Assembly: GCA_903915465.1 (NCBI GenBank)
Contig: CAIWTA010000095.1
Span: forward strand, 1 to 38,589
DNA from: an uncultured Bacteroidales bacterium
GTDB taxonomy: Bacteria > Bacteroidota > Bacteroidia > Bacteroidales > FEN-979
DNA: 38,589 bases
Direction of reading: 5' to 3'
Positions 33,903 through 38,589 of this stretch are shown here, piece by piece; the first letter of the stretch is position 1, and each line of letters opens with the position of its first letter. Under the pieces are notes generated by a model. The model was not told the origin of the DNA. It did no database searches and saw only the letters and a list, made by a program, of their open reading frames with translations. The translations under genes and the position numbers were made by a program.

Positions 33903-35291
33903 TTATAAATGAACACACACCCCGTATGCCTGGGTAACAGCTTCCATGATGGCTTCCGACATAGTAGGGTGCGGGTGAATAGTTTCGATAATCTCTTTGC
34001 CGGTAGTTTCAAGTTTTCTTGCTGCAACAACTTCTGCAATCATTTCTGTGACATTTTCCCCGATCATATGTGCTCCAAGCCATTCGCCATATCTTGCATC
34101 AAAAACCACCTTCACAAAACCTTCTCTGGCTCCCGCTGCCGTGGCTTTTCCGGAAGCTGTAAACGGGAACTTGCCAACCAGCACCTCGTAACCGGCTTCT
34201 TTTGCAGCAGCTTCCGTCATTCCAACTGATGCGATTTCCGGGTGTGTATAAGTGCAACCAGGAATATTGCCGTAATCCATCGGTTCCACATCTTTTCCAG
34301 CGATCTTTTCCACACAGATGATGCCTTCATGTGAAGCAACATGCGCAAGGGCAGGGCCTTTGACGATATCACCAATCGCATAATAACCAGATATATTGGT
34401 CCTATAAAAATCATCGACTATAATTTTACTCTTTTCCGTTTTGACACCCACTTCTTCAAGTCCGATCCCTTCAATATTTGTGGCAACTCCGACTGCAGAT
34501 AAAACAATATCGGCCTCCAGAATTTCCTCTCCTTTTTTTGTCTTTACAACAACTATACAAGCCTTTCCTGATGCATCGACTGATTCCACAGAGACTCCTG
34601 TCATGACTTTCATCCCCGACTTTTTAAAGGAACGTTCAAGCATTTTTGAAACTTCTTCGTCTTCAATTGGGACAATATTCGGGAGGGCTTCAATAAGCGT
34701 TACTTTCGTGCCGATTGCCTGGTAGAAATAAGCAAATTCAGAACCAATGGCACCGGAACCAATTACTATCATTGATTTCGGCTGTTCTGAAAGCGTCATT
34801 GCTTCACGGTAACCAATGATCTTCTTCCCATCTTGTTTGATACCTGGAAGTTCCTTTGAGCGGGCGCCTGTGGCAAGGATGATATGATTTGCTGTATAAG
34901 CAGTAACTTTCCCATCTCCGTCGGTAACTTCTACAGTTTTTCCAGGTTTGATTTTTCCTTTTCCAGAGATGGTATCCACCTGATTTTTCTGAAAAAGGAA
35001 CTGTATTCCCTTGCTCATGGCATTTGCCACTTCACGACTTCGTTTGATCATTGCGGGGAAATCAGCTTTTGCTTCACCGGCTATTATTCCATAATCGGAA
35101 GCATGAAGAATAGTTTGCAAGGCAGATGCACTTTTCAATAATGCTTTCGTTGGGATGCAACCCCAGTTAAGGCAAATTCCGCCCAGTTCGGCATACTCCA
35201 CAACCCCCACTTTAAAGCCAAGTTGCGAAGCACGAATGGCAGCAACATAACCTCCTGGTCCGCTACCAATGACAATGATATCGTAGTTCAT
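33903..35291 (-). CDS. lpdA: Dihydrolipoyl dehydrogenase
   Basis: A 462-residue flavoprotein disulfide reductase: FAD motif GSGPGGYVAA (9-18), redox pair C40-x4-C45 in GGICLNWGC, NAD-binding GSGAIGSEFAYF near 178-189, and the C-terminal dimer motif HPHPTMSE with the catalytic histidine. It reoxidises lipoyl groups of 2-oxo acid dehydrogenases or the glycine-cleavage system; no E1 or E2 gene is adjacent, so the partner complex is unknown. The start ATG is 35291. A weak -7 box (TAATTTCG, 35312-35319) precedes it. Confidence 0.95.
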   Translation of the reverse strand: MNYDIIVIGSGPGGYVAAIRASQLGFKVGVVEYAELGGICLNWGCIPTKALLKSASALQTILHASDYGIIAGEAKADFPAMIKRSREVANAMSKGIQFLFQKNQVDTISGKGKIKPGKTVEVTDGDGKVTAYTANHIILATGARSKELPGIKQDGKKIIGYREAMTLSEQPKSMIVIGSGAIGSEFAYFYQAIGTKVTLIEALPNIVPIEDEEVSKMLERSFKKSGMKVMTGVSVESVDASGKACIVVVKTKKGEEILEADIVLSAVGVATNIEGIGLEEVGVKTEKSKIIVDDFYRTNISGYYAIGDIVKGPALAHVASHEGIICVEKIAGKDVEPMDYGNIPGCTYTHPEIASVGMTEAAAKEAGYEVLVGKFPFTASGKATAAGAREGFVKVVFDARYGEWLGAHMIGENVTEMIAEVVAARKLETTGKEIIETIHPHPTMSEAIMEAVTQAYGVCVHL

Positions 35292-35360
35292 TTTTAAAAT
35301 TTTTGAATCTGCGAAATTACTAAATAATACTAATCATAACATTAAAACTCCTTGTCGTGG

Positions 35361-35391
35361 TTGCAGGTTGTTTTAATAAATCCTATATTTG
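35361..35391 (+). promoter_or_regulatory. Promoter for the PLP enzyme-thrC operon
   Basis: TTG at 35361-35363 and TATATTTG at 35384-35391, 20 bases apart, fit the Bacteroidota -33/-7 pattern best of all sites in the window. The predicted start is near 35398, leaving a leader of about 75 bases to ATG 35474. This rules out the longer frame that begins at GTG 35357, which would start inside the promoter. Confidence 0.65.
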
Positions 35392-35473
35392 CTCAACTAT
35401 CTCAGGGTTTGGCAAACAACTATTCATCATACATAATAATAAGCAATTTTCACGTCATCTAAATATTATTCAA

Positions 35474-36931
35474 ATGGGGAAAAATCGTTATACCGATGCT
35501 GCTAAAAGAGCTGCAATATGGCACCATGAATACCTGAAGAAAATGAGATCGTGCCGGTTTGACACCATCGCTGTTCATGGGATTTATTCGATGCAGGAAG
35601 CACTTGATTTTAATCAGGGTTCGATCATTGAACCGATTTATATGTCGACATCTCAGGCTTACCGGGATTCCGATGAAATGGAAGCCGCGCTGGGCTACGA
35701 AATTCCGACATGGTGTTATTCCAGAATTGCCAACCCAAGTGTTTATTATTTAGAAGGAGTTCTTGCATTGCTTGAAGGTTATGGTTCGGAGGTTGAGACA
35801 TCCTGTGTCGCTACTTCTTCAGGAATGTCAGCAATTCAAAGCGCAGTGGATCCTTTCCTGGTTACCCTTCAAGGCCAAACCAACAAACCCATGAATTTTG
35901 TGGCAACCGCCCAGGTTTATGGCGGAACTTTTCAACAGTTTGCCATTCGTAAGCAGCAGGAACGGAACATCGGGTGGAGAAAAGTGATCCATTCTTCTGA
36001 TATGAAGGAATGGGAAAATCTTATTGACGAAAACACACGCTTCCTCTATGGCGAGTTGCCAAGTAATCCATGCCAGGGGTTTTTCGATATCCGGGCATTG
36101 GCAGACCTTGCACATAAATACAACCTTCCGCTAATTGTGGATTCCACGGTAGCAACGCCTGCTTTGTTGAGGCCTTTGGCATATGGAGCAGATATTGTGG
36201 TACAGTCTGTTACGAAATCTATGTCATCAAGTGGGTTTGGGATCTGTGGTGCCGTTATTTCAAAGAAGAACATCACCAGCTCGATAGAAAATGAAGAGAT
36301 GAAATCTGATTTTGCCGGCTACCTGAAATTATTGCCGAATCGCGATAATGGTCCAAACATTTCTCCCATGAATTCAATTCTGGCATTAAATGATATCCGG
36401 ACTTTGCGAACGAAAATGGATCTTTTCAGCCGGAGTACATTGAAGGTTGCGCGTTTCCTTGAACAACACAAACATGTTGAAAAAGTGGAGTACCTCGGAC
36501 TGGAATCACATCCCCTCCATTCGCTTGCAAGCAGCTACCTTTACCTTGCAGATTCTGAGTTCGATGAACTTTATCCTGGGAAAGTCAATCGCTACGGGCA
36601 TTTAATGTCATTTTTGATCAATGGAGATGCTTTGAAAACCAGGAAAGTTTTCGATGCCATGACGATGATTTGGCGTGCCACTGACCTTGGAAGAATAAAA
36701 TCTGTTGCCACCATTCCAGCCATTTCCACGCACTCCCAGCAGGGAGAGGAAGGAAGAAAGCAAGCCGGGATCCCTTCTAACCTTATCCGCCTGTGCGTGG
36801 GAGGTGAACATCCTGATGATATTATCAAAGATCTTGATTCAGCATTGTCTGTGCTTGATGGCAAGAAAATCAATGTTTCATATCCTGAGTATTCTGCTGG
36901 CGGAGCTTCTTCAGCACGTATTAATGACTAA
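35474..36931 (+). CDS. Cys/Met-metabolism PLP-dependent enzyme
   Basis: A 485-residue fold-type I PLP enzyme of the cystathionine gamma-synthase family, longer than the usual 380-430. The aldimine lysine is K248 in VVQSVTKSMSSSGFG and the pyridine-binding aspartate lies in LIVDSTVATPALL. The N-terminal third has CYSRIANPS (usually the S/TR-xx-NPT motif). The precise reaction (gamma-synthase, O-acyl-homoserine sulfhydrylase or gamma-lyase) is not clear. It is followed after 12 bases by threonine synthase, so it most likely acts on homoserine esters or derived thioethers. ATG 35474 is chosen because of the promoter at 35361-35391. Confidence 0.82.
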   Translation: MGKNRYTDAAKRAAIWHHEYLKKMRSCRFDTIAVHGIYSMQEALDFNQGSIIEPIYMSTSQAYRDSDEMEAALGYEIPTWCYSRIANPSVYYLEGVLALLEGYGSEVETSCVATSSGMSAIQSAVDPFLVTLQGQTNKPMNFVATAQVYGGTFQQFAIRKQQERNIGWRKVIHSSDMKEWENLIDENTRFLYGELPSNPCQGFFDIRALADLAHKYNLPLIVDSTVATPALLRPLAYGADIVVQSVTKSMSSSGFGICGAVISKKNITSSIENEEMKSDFAGYLKLLPNRDNGPNISPMNSILALNDIRTLRTKMDLFSRSTLKVARFLEQHKHVEKVEYLGLESHPLHSLASSYLYLADSEFDELYPGKVNRYGHLMSFLINGDALKTRKVFDAMTMIWRATDLGRIKSVATIPAISTHSQQGEEGRKQAGIPSNLIRLCVGGEHPDDIIKDLDSALSVLDGKKINVSYPEYSAGGASSARIND

Positions 36932-36943
36932 CGAATTGGCCAA

Positions 36944-38314
36944 ATGTCTTCACCCATTTTATTTTATTCAACAAACCTTTCGTCCGAACTTGTTGCGTTT
37001 TCAGAGGCATTGCTGAAAGGCCAGGCTCCGGATAAAGGTTTGTACCTGCCGGAGCAAATGCCGCAAATTGATCTTACCGAATTAGCAGCTTTTAAGGAAC
37101 TTCCTTATCATGAAATAGCTTATCGCGTAACCAGGAAATTCCTGAAAGGTCAGATTGATGATGAAAACCTCTTAAGAATCGTCAAGGAAGCATATAATTA
37201 TCCGGTTCCCCTCGAGCATGTATATGACCGGAATTACGTTCTTCGCCTTGACCAGGGTCCGACCGCTTCATTCAAAGATTTTGCAGCAAGGATGATGAGC
37301 CGCCTGATGCAGTTCTATCTTGCAAAAGAAAAAAGAAGTCTGCTGATCTTAACTGCCACTTCAGGTGATACGGGAAGTGCAGTAGCAAATGCTTTCTATG
37401 GTCTTGACAATGTGAAGGTCGTGATTCTTTTCCCGAAAACCGAGGTTACAGACCGTCAGCGGAAACAGATGACAACGCTGGGAAAGAATGTACATGTACT
37501 GGCACTGGATGCCAAGTTTGATGACTGCCAGGCATTGGTAAAAAAGGCATTCTCTGATCATAACCTGGATTATCTTTCACTTTCTTCAGCAAATTCAATC
37601 AATATCGGAAGACTGATCCCGCAAACCATTTATTATTTTTACGCTTATGCCCGTTTGTGTAAGGAGCCAGGTGAAGAAATTATTTTCTCTGTGCCATCTG
37701 GGAATTTTGGTGACATGATGGGAGGGATTTTCGCAATGAAAATGGGGCTTCCTGTCAAAAAGTTTGTGATTGCCACCAATGAGAATGATGAATTCCCGAA
37801 GTTCCTGTATTCAGGAATATATAATAAGATTGAACCTTCTCTTAATTGTATCTCAAGTGCCATGAATGTCGGGCATCCCAGTAACCTGGCCCGCCTGATT
37901 GCTTTGTATGGCGGGTTGATGGACGAAACCGGGACCATTCATCAACCGGCTGATATGGAAAAGATGAGGAAAGAGATCTATTCGTTCAGTATAAATGATG
38001 AGAAGACCAGGCAGACGATTGCAAACGCTTATCAACAGTTCAACTTGCTTCTTGAGCCTCATGGGGCAGTGGGATGGGCCGGATTGATACAATATTTTAC
38101 AGACCATCCGGAAGATGCTGCTGGTGACAGATTAGCTGTTTCATTGGAAACTGCTCATCCGGCAAAATTCCCGCAGGAAATTATGAAGATACTTTCTATT
38201 GATCCTGCCTTGCCACCCGCTCTCGAGGGGCTCGAAGAGAAGGCAGAGGTTTGCCTGAATATTTCCAATGAATACAGTGATTTCAAGGCATATCTTCAAA
38301 AGACATTCGAATAG
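36944..38314 (+). CDS. thrC: Threonine synthase
   Basis: A 456-residue fold-type II PLP enzyme. The N-terminal DKGLYLPEQMP segment (about 30-40) and the PLP lysine K111 in GPTASFKDFAARM are typical, with the phosphate loop ATSGDTGSAVA (about 137-147). It turns O-phosphohomoserine into threonine. The length is that of the long form found in E. coli (about 430). The ATG at 36944 is 12 bases after the PLP enzyme, so the two are one operon at the homoserine branch point. The last gene in the window; no terminator is evident in the 150 bases after it. Confidence 0.95.
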   Translation: MSSPILFYSTNLSSELVAFSEALLKGQAPDKGLYLPEQMPQIDLTELAAFKELPYHEIAYRVTRKFLKGQIDDENLLRIVKEAYNYPVPLEHVYDRNYVLRLDQGPTASFKDFAARMMSRLMQFYLAKEKRSLLILTATSGDTGSAVANAFYGLDNVKVVILFPKTEVTDRQRKQMTTLGKNVHVLALDAKFDDCQALVKKAFSDHNLDYLSLSSANSINIGRLIPQTIYYFYAYARLCKEPGEEIIFSVPSGNFGDMMGGIFAMKMGLPVKKFVIATNENDEFPKFLYSGIYNKIEPSLNCISSAMNVGHPSNLARLIALYGGLMDETGTIHQPADMEKMRKEIYSFSINDEKTRQTIANAYQQFNLLLEPHGAVGWAGLIQYFTDHPEDAAGDRLAVSLETAHPAKFPQEIMKILSIDPALPPALEGLEEKAEVCLNISNEYSDFKAYLQKTFE

Positions 38315-38464
38315 AAATCAGATCCTTGGCTATTTACTTTTGATAATTGCAAATTGAATCTACATGTTCTTCAGTTTATCAGGATTTGAACAAATAAATT
38401 AAGAGACTGTTTAAAAATTTCATTACGACAACTTCAATTCTTAATAAAATTATCTTCCTTTACT
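38315..38464. other. Non-coding right flank
   Basis: An AT-rich stretch between thrC and the end repeat. 'gagactgtttaaaaattt' at about 38404-38421 is reminiscent of insertion-sequence ends, but I see no inverted partner or transposase. Otherwise nothing. Confidence 0.4.
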
Positions 38465-38540
38465 GTACTTTCTTTTGCTTCCACCAAAAGAAAGTACCAA
38501 AGAAAAGTCACCGCTGTTTGAAATTCACTAAAAATCTTCG
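38465..38540 (-). repeat. Dispersed repeat with 13-bp hairpin, right copy
   Basis: The inverted partner of the repeat at 8-83, with about 4 mismatches in 76 bases. The hairpin stem is 38465-38477 with 38485-38497, loop CTTCCAC. The sequence runs on to the window end with no gene, into 'gaggagtgcagcgacgagtttccg' when read on the minus strand, perhaps more of the same repeat family. Being at both edges suggests the assembly stops in repeats. Confidence 0.85.
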
Positions 38541-38589
38541 TCATTCGCTAAACTGCGGAAACTCGTCGCTGCACTCCTCAAACAGTCCG

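Noticed and set aside
33893-34039. N-terminal extension of RmlC
   Set aside because: The added 49 residues come from the lpd gene in another frame; ATG 33892 matches RmlC starts.
35357-35473. Upstream extension of the PLP enzyme from GTG 35357
   Set aside because: It runs through the best promoter in the window and adds residues without similarity to the family.
38400-38425. Possible insertion-sequence end near 38404
   Set aside because: No transposase, no inverted partner and no target duplication can be seen.
1-38589. tRNA, rRNA, CRISPR, toxin-antitoxin, defence or phage genes
   Set aside because: Scanning all intergenic gaps and open frames gave no cloverleaf, repeat-spacer array, or marker gene for these.

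Overview
The window reads as a stretch of Bacteroidota chromosome, probably an uncultured, AT-leaning and fermentative member. Evidence: repeated -7 boxes of the Bacteroidota type (TAnnTTTG) just upstream of genes, weak Shine-Dalgarno signals, an FtsH with a glycine-rich linker, outer-membrane barrels ending in an aromatic residue, a UvrA whose first zinc finger has lost a cysteine, an ADP-forming acetyl-CoA synthetase, and several dispersed hairpin repeats. No rRNA, tRNA, CRISPR array, phage module or intact insertion sequence was found. Nearly all of it is tightly packed housekeeping and cell-envelope genes.

Layout. 1-464: non-coding, with a dispersed repeat, a hairpin repeat and a perfect palindrome. 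465-4802 (minus): operon of methyltransferase, PnuC, ribosylnicotinamide kinase, glycosyltransferase and flippase, i.e. NAD-precursor salvage inside a glycan operon. 4960-8964 (plus): monovalent-cation/proton antiporter, DedA protein and Kup potassium transporter. 8979-12295 (minus): split transketolase whose two subunit genes are separated by a secreted von Willebrand A protein. 12470-16902 (plus): exported GH3-beta-lactamase fusion, an unknown membrane protein and a rhomboid protease. 16899-18959 (minus): ADP-forming acyl-CoA synthetase. 18960-19503: repeat-rich gap with a GxxExxY gene broken by a nonsense codon. 19504-22463 (minus): two outer-membrane barrel proteins, one with a degenerate helix-hairpin-helix region. 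22685-23341 (plus): DUF2461 protein. 23422-29104 (minus): LOG protein, RsfS, FtsH, a lone LUD protein, DUF2007, CdsA and Psd, joining proteostasis to phospholipid synthesis. 29232-33081 (minus): lytic transglycosylase and UvrA. 33350-35291 (minus): dihydrolipoamide dehydrogenase and RmlC. 35474-38314 (plus): a Cys/Met-type PLP enzyme and threonine synthase. 38315-38589: non-coding, with an inverted copy of the left-end repeat.

I found no convincing new defence, mobile or biosynthetic system. The best leads are the near-identical inverted repeats at the two ends, the von Willebrand gene inside the transketolase operon, the NagZ/AmiE-like fusion, the lone LUD gene in the FtsH-CdsA-Psd operon, the degenerate HHH-barrel pair, and the GxxExxY gene killed at one codon. 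Several starts are moved downstream of the longest open frame because the upstream codon is TTG or GTG, or lies in a promoter box.
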